In this document: positions 54,221 to 63,861 of the stretch, one piece after another
How the letters are laid out: the number at the start of each line of letters is the position of its first letter
Position numbering within the stretch: position 1 is the stretch's first letter
Assembly (NCBI GenBank): GCA_018400875.1
Contig: JAGYLV010000003.1
Location: 1 to 64,000 of the forward strand
Source of the DNA: a bacterium
GTDB taxonomy: Bacteria > Bacillota_I > Bacilli_A > Izemoplasmatales > Izemoplasmataceae
DNA length: 64,000 nt
Direction: 5' to 3'
Position numbers and translations under genes: made by a program
Notes under the pieces: generated by a model
Seen by the model: the letters and a program-made list of their open reading frames with translations, nothing else
What the model was told of the DNA's origin: nothing
The model's database searches: none

Positions 54221-55441
54221 ATGCGCGCAAGCGTCATATCCATTGGCCATGAGCTGTTGATGGGCAAAACCTTAAATCGTCACTTGGTGACGATTGCGAG
54301 AAGTCTCAAAGGCATCGGCATTTCGATTGATCATGCGTACATCATTAAAGATGATCCGGAAGCCATTAAGGCCGAACTTTCACACATCCACGATGACGTG
54401 TTGATTTTTACGGGGGGACTGGGTCCCACCCCGGATGATCTCACGAAAGAAACGGTGTGTGATTTTTTTCAAATGCCGTTGGTCTTACATGAACCATCGT
54501 TAGAAGCCATTAAAGCGCAATTTAAACGGTATGAGAAGCCGATGTCTGACTCTAACTTAAAACAAGCCTATTTCCCAGCCCATGCGACCGTCTTGGATAA
54601 TCCTCAAGGCACGGCGCCGGGCGCGATATTTAAAACGCCCACCGATCAATGGGTGGTGGTGTTGCCGGGACCGCCGGTGGAACTTAATCCGATGCTTCCC
54701 AAAGTGAAGGCCTTTTTTCAAACGACGTTTAACGAAATCATGTATGAAGATGGGTTTTTAGTGGCGGGCATTGGCGAATCGGAAATGGAAGAGCGCCTCA
54801 AGGGATTGTACGCGCAGTTTCCTGACGTTTACATTGCGCCTTATGCGGGCAACGGCGAAATTCAGTATTTCTTTACGGCATCCGATCAGACGCAACTTAA
54901 GAAGGCCATGGACGCCTTTAAAGCGCGCGCTGAAGATTATATCGTTGGGCCGTATCAAACGACGTTTGAAGCGCTTCTTATCAAGCGGCTCAGTGACTTA
55001 AATGAAACCATTGCCGTGGCCGAATCGATGACCGCAGGCATGGTATCTGCGAGACTGACAGATATTCCGGGGGCGTCGAAAGTCCTCAAAGAAAGCATCA
55101 TTGTTTATTCCGACGCGTCAAAGATTAAATATTTGGGCATTGATCCAAAACTGCTTGAAGAAAAAACCGCCGTGAGTTTAGAAGTGGCCACCGCCATGGT
55201 CGAAGGATTGCATGCCCAAACTGGGGCGGATTTATGCGGCGCGATCACGGGCTATGCAGGCCCTGGGGCGGATGAAGAATCGCCCGTCGGCACGGTTTTT
55301 ATGGCCGTTAAGTATCAAGGCATAACCACCACGCGTAAAGTGACGTTACAAGGCAACCGTTCGTTCATTCGAGAGCGGACGACTGCATATTTACTTCATA
55401 TGTTGTTAAAAAGGGTGATGGATCATGGCCGTAACAATTAA
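54221..55441 (+). CDS. cinA: competence/damage-inducible protein CinA
   Basis: SIGHELLMGKTLNRH; FTGGLGPTPDDLTKE; AVAESMTAGMVSARLTDIPGAS. Confidence 0.94.
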   Translation: MRASVISIGHELLMGKTLNRHLVTIARSLKGIGISIDHAYIIKDDPEAIKAELSHIHDDVLIFTGGLGPTPDDLTKETVCDFFQMPLVLHEPSLEAIKAQFKRYEKPMSDSNLKQAYFPAHATVLDNPQGTAPGAIFKTPTDQWVVVLPGPPVELNPMLPKVKAFFQTTFNEIMYEDGFLVAGIGESEMEERLKGLYAQFPDVYIAPYAGNGEIQYFFTASDQTQLKKAMDAFKARAEDYIVGPYQTTFEALLIKRLSDLNETIAVAESMTAGMVSARLTDIPGASKVLKESIIVYSDASKIKYLGIDPKLLEEKTAVSLEVATAMVEGLHAQTGADLCGAITGYAGPGADEESPVGTVFMAVKYQGITTTRKVTLQGNRSFIRERTTAYLLHMLLKRVMDHGRNN

Positions 55442-56150
55442 AAAAGAAAAATACCAAGGCATTCCGTATCTTGTTTATGAAGGTGAGAGTCCAAAGCGGC
55501 TAATCTTTGTTCAACACGGCATTTATGGCAACAAAGAAAAATCCATGCATCTTATGGGCGTCCCGTTAGCCGATGCCGGCTACATGGTCGTCGCGACCGA
55601 TGCGCAGATGCACGGTGAACGCGGAGAATATCCTTTTTTAGAAAAAACGCCGCCCATTGGGGGCATGACGATGCCACATATCATTCACCCTACGGCCCAA
55701 GATATCCTCACGTTGTTTGAGGCGAAGTTTTCCCAGTATGAGACGTTTGATTATTTGGGCATTTCTATGGGCGGAATCATCGGGTATCACTTATTGACTT
55801 TAACCGATCAAGTCGATCAGTTTTACGGCGTCATTACGACGCCGGATTATCAATCGCTGATTGAGATGGCTCCAGAAAGCCGTAAAGAAGAATATCCAGA
55901 AATGGCCGAAAAAGCCCAAAGTAAGATGCGTGCGTTAAACCCGGCGTTTCGCTTCAGGGAAATGCGCTATGGGGCGATTAAAATGTTTCATGGGTCATCC
56001 GATGATGTCGTGCCGATATCCGGCGTTCAAGCCTTTTATGACGCCCACCACGATGAAAAGGTATCTTTAGAAATTTACGACACCGATCACCACATCATCA
56101 AACCGATGTTTCAGTCGATCTTAACCCACGCTGAAGCGGCCCAAAAATAA
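55425..56150 (+). CDS. alpha/beta hydrolase
   Basis: FVQHGIYG, GISMGGIIGYH nucleophile elbow, GSSDDVVP, DHHI. Confidence 0.85.
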   Translation: MAVTIKKEKYQGIPYLVYEGESPKRLIFVQHGIYGNKEKSMHLMGVPLADAGYMVVATDAQMHGERGEYPFLEKTPPIGGMTMPHIIHPTAQDILTLFEAKFSQYETFDYLGISMGGIIGYHLLTLTDQVDQFYGVITTPDYQSLIEMAPESRKEEYPEMAEKAQSKMRALNPAFRFREMRYGAIKMFHGSSDDVVPISGVQAFYDAHHDEKVSLEIYDTDHHIIKPMFQSILTHAEAAQK

Positions 56151-56169
56151 GTGGCGTCATTGAAAAGGG

Positions 56170-56190
56170 TATGATATAATCATATTCGCG
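56170..56190 (+). promoter_or_regulatory. extended -10 promoter of rpsF-ssb-rpsR
   Basis: TATGATATAAT (TGnTATAAT) followed by CATATTCGCG; leader hairpin GCTGCAT/ATGCAGC at 56212-56230. Confidence 0.65.
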
Positions 56191-56253
56191 CTTAAAAAAG
56201 CGTAAATCCTTGCTGCATCTCGCATGCAGCCCATGTCCAAAAGGAGGTAAAGA

Positions 56254-56541
56254 ATGCAAAAGTACGAAATTATGTACATCATTCGCCCTAACTTAGAAGA
56301 AGAGCCTCGTAAAGCCCTCATTGAAGAATTGAGTGGAATCATTACGAGTCACGATTCTAAAGTGGTTAAAGTCAGCGAATGGGGCCTAAGAAATCTCGAG
56401 TATGAAATTCAAGATTTCACCAAAGGCTATTATGTCGTGTTAGATGTTGAAGCAACTGAAGCGGCGCGTGCAGAATTCGATCGCATCATTCGCATTAAAG
56501 AAGATGTGATTCGTTATTTGATTATTCGCGACGTTCGCTAG
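56254..56541 (+). CDS. rpsF: 30S ribosomal protein S6
   Basis: KYEIMYIIRPNLEEE; rpsF-ssb-rpsR context. Confidence 0.96.
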   Translation: MQKYEIMYIIRPNLEEEPRKALIEELSGIITSHDSKVVKVSEWGLRNLEYEIQDFTKGYYVVLDVEATEAARAEFDRIIRIKEDVIRYLIIRDVR

Positions 56542-56551
56542 GAGGCACTGT

Positions 56552-57004
56552 ATGATTAATCGTGTGGTTTTAGTCGGGCGCTTGACCCGAGATCCAGAGC
56601 TGAGAAGAACCAGTAATGACATCCCCGTGGTATCTTTTACCGTGGCTGTCAATCGCACCTATGCAAAATCCGATGCCGATCAGCAAGCGGATTTTATAAA
56701 CTGCAGTGCGTGGAGAAGACAAGCAGAAACCGTCAATCAATATCTGTCTAAAGGCAGTTTGGTGGGGGTGGAAGGTCGCATTCAAACCCGCAATTATGAA
56801 GATGCCAACGGCAATAAAAGAACGGCCACTGAAGTGGTCGCTGATTCCGTGCAATTTTTAGAACCGAAAGGCTCAAGTGGCCAAACGAGTTCGCAAAATT
56901 CACCGTATGATTATCAATCCAAACCACAAAATAACTATGAACCAAAACCCTATCAAGAAGAAGAACCTATCATCGATATTCCCGATGATGACCTACCCTT
57001 TTAA
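56552..57004 (+). CDS. ssb: single-stranded DNA-binding protein
   Basis: [20 protein letters not shown]-terminal acidic tip DIPDDDLPF. Confidence 0.97.
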   Translation: MINRVVLVGRLTRDPELRRTSNDIPVVSFTVAVNRTYAKSDADQQADFINCSAWRRQAETVNQYLSKGSLVGVEGRIQTRNYEDANGNKRTATEVVADSVQFLEPKGSSGQTSSQNSPYDYQSKPQNNYEPKPYQEEEPIIDIPDDDLPF

Positions 57005-57015
57005 GGAGGAAACGT

Positions 57016-57249
57016 ATGCCTAGAAATCAAGGTTTTCGTAAACGTCGTAAAAAGACATGTTTTTTCACTGAAAACAAAATTACATACATCGACTACAAAG
57101 ATGTTGAATTGTTAAAACGTTTCATTTCAGACCGTGGAAAAATCTTACCTAGACGAGTGACTGGCACGAAAGCAGGGTACCAAAAAGACCTTGCAATCGC
57201 CATCAAAAGAGCGCGTCACATGGCTTTACTTCCATTTGTTAAAGACTAA
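57016..57249 (+). CDS. rpsR: 30S ribosomal protein S18
   Basis: [50 protein letters not shown]. Confidence 0.98.
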   Translation: MPRNQGFRKRRKKTCFFTENKITYIDYKDVELLKRFISDRGKILPRRVTGTKAGYQKDLAIAIKRARHMALLPFVKD

Positions 57250-57256
57250 ATTGAAA

Positions 57257-57292
57257 ACCCCTTAAGCCATCAGGCCTAAGGGGTCTTTTTTA
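57257..57292. terminator. terminator between convergent rpsR and yhhQ-like
   Basis: ACCCCTTAAGCC ATCA GGCCTAAGGGGTCTTTTTT. Confidence 0.85.
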
Positions 57293-57976
57293 TTTGCTTG
57301 AGAGCTCGTTGAGTGGGGTCATCGACTTAATCCAGTAAATGAAGGGTGTATCGATGAGGGCCACAAAGAGCTTAATGACATAGGTGGTAATAAAGATATC
57401 TAAGACAATCGCAAATTCAAAGGCGCCTAAAAAAGCAATGGGAACGAAGATGGCCGTATCAATGAGCTGAGAGGTGGCTGTGGAGGCGATATTACGCAAA
57501 TAAAGTTTTTTCCCATCCGGGGATTTTCTCTTAATGTATTGGAATAAATATACGTCCAACCATTGGGATAAGATATAGGCGACTAAGCTCCCCAGTGCAA
57601 TTCGGGGAATGAGCCCAAAAATCACGGCCAGTGCATCATGCACGGCTCCCGATTGAGGCGTGAAAAGCAAGCTGATTTGCATGACCAAAACAAAAAATAA
57701 GAGGCTCACAAACCCAATGATGACCGCTTTTTTCGCTTCTTTGAGTCCATATTTCTCACTGATCGCATCGGTGGCTAAAAAGATGGACCCATAGGCAATA
57801 TTACCTAATGTGGCGGTTAACCCAAAAAATTCGATGGTTTTGGTGACTTGGATATTGGCGATGACAGAATTCATCGCGATCCACGCAAAGAGCCCCATCA
57901 ACCCATAATACTTGTATATCAAACCCAGCGCTGTAAAATTGACAAGCGCTAACGCAATCCATAAGAGTTCATTCAT
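57290..57976 (-). CDS. YhhQ/VUT-family queuosine precursor transporter
   Basis: Multi-TM protein with NIAYGSIFLATDAISEKYG and STATSQLIDTAIFVPIAF. Confidence 0.85.
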   Translation of the reverse strand: MNELLWIALALVNFTALGLIYKYYGLMGLFAWIAMNSVIANIQVTKTIEFFGLTATLGNIAYGSIFLATDAISEKYGLKEAKKAVIIGFVSLLFFVLVMQISLLFTPQSGAVHDALAVIFGLIPRIALGSLVAYILSQWLDVYLFQYIKRKSPDGKKLYLRNIASTATSQLIDTAIFVPIAFLGAFEFAIVLDIFITTYVIKLFVALIDTPFIYWIKSMTPLNELSSK

Positions 57977-58065
57977 GTTAAACCTTCTTTCTTGGCCTTT
58001 AAGTCATGGCCAGTGGGACTCAATCACTATGATATAATAAACCCACTCAAATTGACGAGGAATGT

Positions 58066-60486
58066 ATGAAAAAATGGAGTAACTTTCTCATTATAATCCT
58101 TGGTTTAGGCCTGCTTGGGGTGGGCATCGTTTTCCGCGATGAACCCGTCCTTTTTTGGGTGCTATCTTCCAACGCAATCGTCTTATTTATCATGCTTGGA
58201 GTGATGAATGTCCTCTTTAAAAACCAAGCGATTCAAGTGAGACGTTTAGAGAATCGGTTGCTCACGAAAGACAAACAAATTCGTCAAAAAAAAGAAATTG
58301 AATCCCACATTCTTTATTACCACAGTATTGGGGTCATCCTTTTAGAAGACGATGATACGATCATCTACGCCAATAAAATCGTCAACGATTTATTTGGGAT
58401 GACCTTGCAAGGCAAACAGCTTCAACCGATTCACCCCAAACTGTATGAAGGCATTAAACTCCACCCTGAAACGCGTCCCGTGGTGAGCATCAATGCCCAA
58501 CAATTTGAAGTCGCCTATATTCCCAACCGCAAAACCGTGTATTTATCCCCGGTGACAGAACGGGAATTATTGCGCCAAAAAACCATGGATGAAACGCCAT
58601 TTATCGGCTATTTTCAATTCGATCAAATTGAAGAAACGTTAGATGCGCTCGACCGCCAAGAGCGCAACGCCTTAATCAATGAAATGCTGGGGGCGATCGA
58701 ACAGTGGGCCGAGCCCTTTCAATTCCAAGTGGTCACTTTGAACGAACGTATTACCATGGTCATGGGCTACCGGAAAGAACTCAAAAAAGCGATGGATGAG
58801 GAATTCAGTTTCCTCAAAGACCTCGCGCGCATTGGCCAAGAAAAAGAACTCATTTTAACCGTTTCAGGGGGTTTAGCCCTGGCGTCGATTCCGTTTGATG
58901 AACTTTCAAGCATTGCCGATCAAGCGATGGATACCGCAATTACGCGCGGGGGCGATCAAATCGTCGTCAATGAAGAAGGTGAAACCCTAAAATATTACGG
59001 GGGTAATCCGCAAATTCATGAAAAAAGAACCCGGATTGCGGCCCGGATTCACGCCCAAAAACTGGCCCGCTTGATGGATCAAGTCGAAGAAGTTTATATC
59101 GCCCCGCATCAACACGCCGACACCGATGCGATTGGGGCTTCGGTCGGGATTTACAAAATGGCCGAAGCCATGCAAAAAAAAGTAAAAATCCTTTTGGATG
59201 TGTATGATGTAACTGAAAGCGTCCGGAAGATCCTGGTTCTCATGGAGCAAGATAGCGCATTAAAAGATGTCTTCATTGCGCCGCATGAAGCGGTGACTGG
59301 CTCCCACCAAGATGCTTTACTCATTCTGGTGGATCACCATTCCGAAGGCCAACTGCTCTCAACCGGCCTCATTCAAACCTTTCAGCGCTACGCCATCATC
59401 GATCATCACCGCTTACTCGATGATGCGCTCATCAATGCGCAGTTTATGTATCTAGAACCGTACGCCTCATCCACCTCTGAACTCGTGGTGGAGATGTTAA
59501 AAGTATTCCAACCCAGTGCCGGGCTCACACCCCTTGAAGCGACGATTATGCTTTCTGGGATTATCGTCGATACCAATAATTTCTTATACCGCACGGGATC
59601 AAGAACGTATGAAGCGGCCGGGTTGTTACGCTCATATGGCGCGGACTCTTTAAAAATCAATAATATATTAAGAGAACCCGCGGGTGTGGTTCAACTCAAA
59701 GCCAAATATGTGGCCAGTGCCGAAGTTTTTTTAGGCCGGTATTCGGTCGTCACCATCCCCAATCAAGAAATCATTGACCGCACGATGCTGGCTAAAATTG
59801 CCGATGATCAACTGAAAATCAGCCACATTGAAGCCAGTTTTACAATCGGCCGACTAAACGATAAAATAATAGGCATCAGCGCCCGCAGTGTGGACCGGTT
59901 TAATGTCCAAGATATGATGGAAAAACTTGGGGGCGGGGGCCATTTAAACAACGCAGCGACGCAAATCGAAGCCGCCCATGTCAAGGATGTCAAGGCGACT
60001 TTAATTGGAGCGTTGGATGCATTTGATGAAGAAGGTGAAAAAATGAAAGTGATTCTCCTCAAAGATGTGAAGAATAAAGGTCGTAAAGATGAAGTCATCG
60101 AAGTGGCCGCGGGGTATGGAAACTATTTAGTCAGTTCCAAACTGGCTAAACCTGCAAACGATGAAAACATTGAAGCCCTCAAAGCGAAACAAGCCCAACA
60201 AAAAGCCGATGAAGTGAAAGAACTGGCCGATGCGAAAGCTTTCAAAAAAAGCATTGATTTTAGAGCCATTAAATTGCCGGTCAAAGTCGGTGAAAGCGGA
60301 AAATTATTTGCCAAAGTCAACACCAAAATGATTGCCGATGCGTTTAAAGATCAACACGATATCACCCTCGATAAACGAAAAATCCAATTGGCCGAAAAAA
60401 TCGAGTCATTGGGGACGTATAAAGTAGAAATCAAACTGCATAAAGATGTGACTGCGACCTTTGAAGTGATGGTGACTGAAGAATGA
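58066..60486 (+). CDS. GdpP-type c-di-AMP phosphodiesterase fused in frame to 50S ribosomal protein L9
   Basis: Two N-terminal TMs, PAS/degenerate GGDEF region, HQHADTDAIGA and IDHHR DHH motifs, GGGGHLNNAAT DHHA1, then MKVILLKDVKNKGRKDEVIEVAAGYGNYL (bL9) without intervening stop. Confidence 0.92.
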   Translation: MKKWSNFLIIILGLGLLGVGIVFRDEPVLFWVLSSNAIVLFIMLGVMNVLFKNQAIQVRRLENRLLTKDKQIRQKKEIESHILYYHSIGVILLEDDDTIIYANKIVNDLFGMTLQGKQLQPIHPKLYEGIKLHPETRPVVSINAQQFEVAYIPNRKTVYLSPVTERELLRQKTMDETPFIGYFQFDQIEETLDALDRQERNALINEMLGAIEQWAEPFQFQVVTLNERITMVMGYRKELKKAMDEEFSFLKDLARIGQEKELILTVSGGLALASIPFDELSSIADQAMDTAITRGGDQIVVNEEGETLKYYGGNPQIHEKRTRIAARIHAQKLARLMDQVEEVYIAPHQHADTDAIGASVGIYKMAEAMQKKVKILLDVYDVTESVRKILVLMEQDSALKDVFIAPHEAVTGSHQDALLILVDHHSEGQLLSTGLIQTFQRYAIIDHHRLLDDALINAQFMYLEPYASSTSELVVEMLKVFQPSAGLTPLEATIMLSGIIVDTNNFLYRTGSRTYEAAGLLRSYGADSLKINNILREPAGVVQLKAKYVASAEVFLGRYSVVTIPNQEIIDRTMLAKIADDQLKISHIEASFTIGRLNDKIIGISARSVDRFNVQDMMEKLGGGGHLNNAATQIEAAHVKDVKATLIGALDAFDEEGEKMKVILLKDVKNKGRKDEVIEVAAGYGNYLVSSKLAKPANDENIEALKAKQAQQKADEVKELADAKAFKKSIDFRAIKLPVKVGESGKLFAKVNTKMIADAFKDQHDITLDKRKIQLAEKIESLGTYKVEIKLHKDVTATFEVMVTEE

Positions 60487-61844
60487 TGGAAGAACGCATT
60501 CCGCCTCAAGCTGAGCAAGCAGAACAATCCGTGCTCGGTGCGGTATTTTTAGAAGAGTCTGTCATCAAAACCATCGCGGATAAGTTAGACGTCCAAGATT
60601 TTTACGTATTGCGTCACCGCATCATCTATGAAGCCATGATCGATATGTTTGAACAAGGCGTTCGGATTGATTACCGCACCTTAGCCGATTATTTATCGAC
60701 CCGAGAACTCCTCGCTTCAGCGGGGGGTGAAGACTATATTTTTGCTCTTTCAGACACCACACCATCGGTGGCCAACATCGAGTATTACACCGATACGGTC
60801 AAAGATAAATCGATCATCCGCCAGATGATTGAAACGAGTAAACAAATCGCCGAAGAAGGGTTCAAAGCGACCGACATGGCCAGCTTTATAGATGAAGCCG
60901 AAAAACGGATTTTTGATGTGGCATCATCACGCAGGACCAGTGGGTTTGTCAAAATAGGCACCATCACGGAAGATGTCATTGCCAAAACCGAAGCGGCCAA
61001 ACTGGCTGATGGAAAGATCACAGGATTAGATACCGGGTTTGAAGTGATCAATGATTACACCTTAGGGTTACAAAGTGAAGAACTGTATATCATTGCGGGG
61101 CGTCCTTCGATGGGGAAATCCGCCTTTGCTTTAAATCTTGCGACCAATGTGGCCAAGTCAGACCCCGAAGTCCACGTGGCGGTATTTTCTCTGGAGATGG
61201 GCGTGGAACAATTGGTCGCCCGGATGTTATCCAGCGAAGCCCGTGTGATGTCCCAACGAATTAAAATGGGTGATTTATCCACCGCCGAGTGGGAACAACT
61301 CTCACTCGCGTCCACCAAACTTTCTAAGCTTAATATTTTATTTGATGATTCAGGCACGGTTAAAGTGACTGATTTGCGTCAAAAATGCCGAAAACTGGCT
61401 CAAGAAGGACGTTTGGATTTAGTCGTTATTGATTACTTACAACTCCTCAGCGCTTCACGTCCCAATCCCAACCGAGTTCAAGAAGTGTCGGAAATCTCAC
61501 GAACACTGAAAGAAATGGCCCGTGAACTGAAAATTCCCGTCATTGCCTTATCGCAACTTTCAAGGAACGTGGAAAACCGCACCGATAAACGCCCCATTAT
61601 GGCCGATTTAAGAGAATCCGGATCGATTGAACAAGATGCGGATGTCATCATGTTTTTATACCGAGATGATTATTACAATCAAGAAAGCCAGTATCCCGAT
61701 CAAGTGGATATCATCATTGCCAAAAACCGTTCGGGCGCGACCAGTACGGAAGGCATTCCTTTACTCTTCAAAAAAGCGTATAGCTCCTTTAAGACCTTAA
61801 AACGTTCGACCCCTGCATCGGAAAATATTCCTGACATTACTTAA
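60483..61844 (+). CDS. dnaB: replicative DNA helicase
   Basis: RIPPQAEQAEQSVLGAVFLEE; AGRPSMGKSAFALNLA; SQLSRNVENRTDKRPIMADLRESGSIEQDAD. Confidence 0.97.
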   Translation: MMEERIPPQAEQAEQSVLGAVFLEESVIKTIADKLDVQDFYVLRHRIIYEAMIDMFEQGVRIDYRTLADYLSTRELLASAGGEDYIFALSDTTPSVANIEYYTDTVKDKSIIRQMIETSKQIAEEGFKATDMASFIDEAEKRIFDVASSRRTSGFVKIGTITEDVIAKTEAAKLADGKITGLDTGFEVINDYTLGLQSEELYIIAGRPSMGKSAFALNLATNVAKSDPEVHVAVFSLEMGVEQLVARMLSSEARVMSQRIKMGDLSTAEWEQLSLASTKLSKLNILFDDSGTVKVTDLRQKCRKLAQEGRLDLVVIDYLQLLSASRPNPNRVQEVSEISRTLKEMARELKIPVIALSQLSRNVENRTDKRPIMADLRESGSIEQDADVIMFLYRDDYYNQESQYPDQVDIIIAKNRSGATSTEGIPLLFKKAYSSFKTLKRSTPASENIPDIT

Positions 61845-61845
61845 T

Positions 61846-61872
61846 GCGCGCCTTACGGGCGTGCTTTTTCTT
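61846..61872 (+). terminator. Rho-independent terminator after dnaB
   Basis: GCGCGCC TTAC GGGCGTGC TTTTT. Confidence 0.75.
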
Positions 61873-61878
61873 GCCTGA

Positions 61879-61907
61879 TTGAAAAAACCCATCCCCTATA
61901 CTATAAT
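61879..61907 (+). promoter_or_regulatory. promoter for prfA-prmC
   Basis: TTGAAA - 17 nt - TATAAT. Confidence 0.82.
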
Positions 61908-61930
61908 AGTGCGGAAACTGAGGTGAAACT

Positions 61931-62992
61931 ATGAAAGACCGTCTTGATGCGATCCAAGCTCGTTATGACTATTTACAGAACGAACTCTCCCAACCCGATA
62001 TTGCGAGTGACATTGAACGGATGACGAAACTCTCCAAAGAATTAAGTAGCCTAGAACCCACCGTGGAGGCGACTAAAACGTACGAAGAACTGCTCAATCA
62101 ACTCGCAGATCTCAAAGAAATTGCGAAAGATGAAGACCCGGAAATGCGCGATTGGGCGCACAGTGAAATCCCGGCCGTGAAAGAATCGATTGAAGCGCAA
62201 GAATTGCTTTTACAAAAACTCTTAGTCCCCAAAGACCCCAACGATGACAAAAACATCATCATGGAAATTCGCGGGGCCGCGGGTGGGGATGAAGCGAACA
62301 TTTTTGCGGGGGATTTATTCCGCATGTACACCAAATACTTCGAACACCAAGGCTTTAAATACGAAGTCATCCAAGCCGTTGAAAATGAAGGTGGAGGGTA
62401 TTCTCAAATCGAGCTTTCCATCACCGGCAATGGGCCCTTTAAATATCTCAAATATGAATCAGGGGCTCACCGCGTTCAACGGGTTCCCCAAACCGAATCC
62501 CAAGGCCGCGTGCATACCTCTACGGCGACCGTGGTCGTATTACCGGAAGCCGAAGCCATTGATTTTGAACTAAACATGAATGAGCTGCGGATTGATACCT
62601 ACCGTTCCAGTGGGAACGGGGGGCAAAGTGTCAACACCACCGATTCGGCCGTTAGGATCACCCACGAGCCCACGGGGACCGTTGTCACCTGCCAAGATGG
62701 CAAAAGCCAACACGAAAATAAAGCCACCGCATTAAGAGTCATGCGTTCGAGGCTTTTTGATCAGCTCCAACAAGAACAAATGGCGAAAGCCGGGGAAGAG
62801 CGCCGCAGTAAAATCGGAACAGGCGATCGGAGTGAGAAAATTAGAACCTATAATTATCCTCAAAACCGCATCACCGATCATCGCATTGGATTTACCATCC
62901 AACAATTAGACCGCGTGATGGAAGGTAAGCTTGAACCCGTCATCGATGCTTTACTCGATGAAGAACTCAAGCGGAAGTTGAGTGGAAATTAG
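61931..62992 (+). CDS. prfA: peptide chain release factor 1
   Basis: EIRGAAGGDEANIFAGDLFRMY; RVPQTESQGRVHTSTATV; SSGNGGQSVN. Confidence 0.96.
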   Translation: MKDRLDAIQARYDYLQNELSQPDIASDIERMTKLSKELSSLEPTVEATKTYEELLNQLADLKEIAKDEDPEMRDWAHSEIPAVKESIEAQELLLQKLLVPKDPNDDKNIIMEIRGAAGGDEANIFAGDLFRMYTKYFEHQGFKYEVIQAVENEGGGYSQIELSITGNGPFKYLKYESGAHRVQRVPQTESQGRVHTSTATVVVLPEAEAIDFELNMNELRIDTYRSSGNGGQSVNTTDSAVRITHEPTGTVVTCQDGKSQHENKATALRVMRSRLFDQLQQEQMAKAGEERRSKIGTGDRSEKIRTYNYPQNRITDHRIGFTIQQLDRVMEGKLEPVIDALLDEELKRKLSGN

Positions 62993-63861
62993 TGCCCTCT
63001 TTTAAAAATATTATGGAAGTCAATGAACAATACGCCATTGACAATGGAAAAGAACCGTCCGCGATCAAACAACTCTTAATGCATCACGGACCGCTCACGC
63101 CTACGGAATATTACTTAAAAATGGATGAAGTCATGGATGAATTGGCGTATCACGCCTTTTTAAAAGATGTCGATGCCTATATTACTAAAGACGTGCCCAT
63201 TCAACATTTGATTGGGCATGAAGTTTTTTATGGGTATGCGTTTAAAGTCTCCCCCGATGTTTTAATTCCTCGTTTTGAGACGGAAGAACTTGTCACCCAC
63301 ACCTTAGATTATATCGATACGTTCTTTCAAAAAGAGCCTTTAAGGTTGGCCGATGTGGGCACCGGGTCAGGATGCATTGGGCTCACGCTCAAAAAAGAAC
63401 ATTCTACGCTGGATGTGACGTGTACGGATATTTCCAAAAAAGCCCTTTTAATCGCCCAAGAAAATGCGGCTTCCTTAGGGGTTCAAGCCACGTTCGCGCA
63501 AGGCAGTATGTGCGAACCATTAGGCGAAATGGATAAATTTGATATCATTGTCTCGAACCCACCTTACTTAAAAGATAAAGAACCTGTCGCCCCGATTGTC
63601 AAAGATCATGAACCGCACGAAGCGCTTTATGGCGGGTCTGATGGGTTGAAATATTACCGCGAGTTGTTTGAATCCGTGGAAGCCATGGTGAACCCCACAT
63701 ATATGATTGCGTTAGAACACGGCTATGATACCGCCAAGGCCATCCGCAAACTGATTCAAAAAACGCTCAAAGACGTTACCATTATTCAAAAGAAAGATAT
63801 GCAAGGGCGTGACCGTATGACCTTTGTGTTTAAAAATAACAAAGTGAGGATTTCTGGTTGA
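62992..63861 (+). CDS. prmC: peptide chain release factor N5-glutamine methyltransferase (GTG start)
   Basis: [33 protein letters not shown]. Confidence 0.95.
   Translation: MPSFKNIMEVNEQYAIDNGKEPSAIKQLLMHHGPLTPTEYYLKMDEVMDELAYHAFLKDVDAYITKDVPIQHLIGHEVFYGYAFKVSPDVLIPRFETEELVTHTLDYIDTFFQKEPLRLADVGTGSGCIGLTLKKEHSTLDVTCTDISKKALLIAQENAASLGVQATFAQGSMCEPLGEMDKFDIIVSNPPYLKDKEPVAPIVKDHEPHEALYGGSDGLKYYRELFESVEAMVNPTYMIALEHGYDTAKAIRKLIQKTLKDVTIIQKKDMQGRDRMTFVFKNNKVRISG

Noticed and set aside
55425-55441. 17-nt overlap of cinA and the hydrolase as an unusual arrangement
   Set aside because: Short overlaps are common throughout this compact genome and probably reflect translational coupling.
58011-58047. 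AGTGGG...CCCACT inverted repeat around the gdpP-rplI -10, considered as an operator
   Set aside because: Only 6 bp with a long asymmetric spacer; could be chance.
57977-58060. PreQ1-type riboswitch upstream of the YhhQ transporter
   Set aside because: The reverse-strand leader shows no recognisable preQ1 aptamer consensus; only a short TGGCC/GGCCA hairpin.
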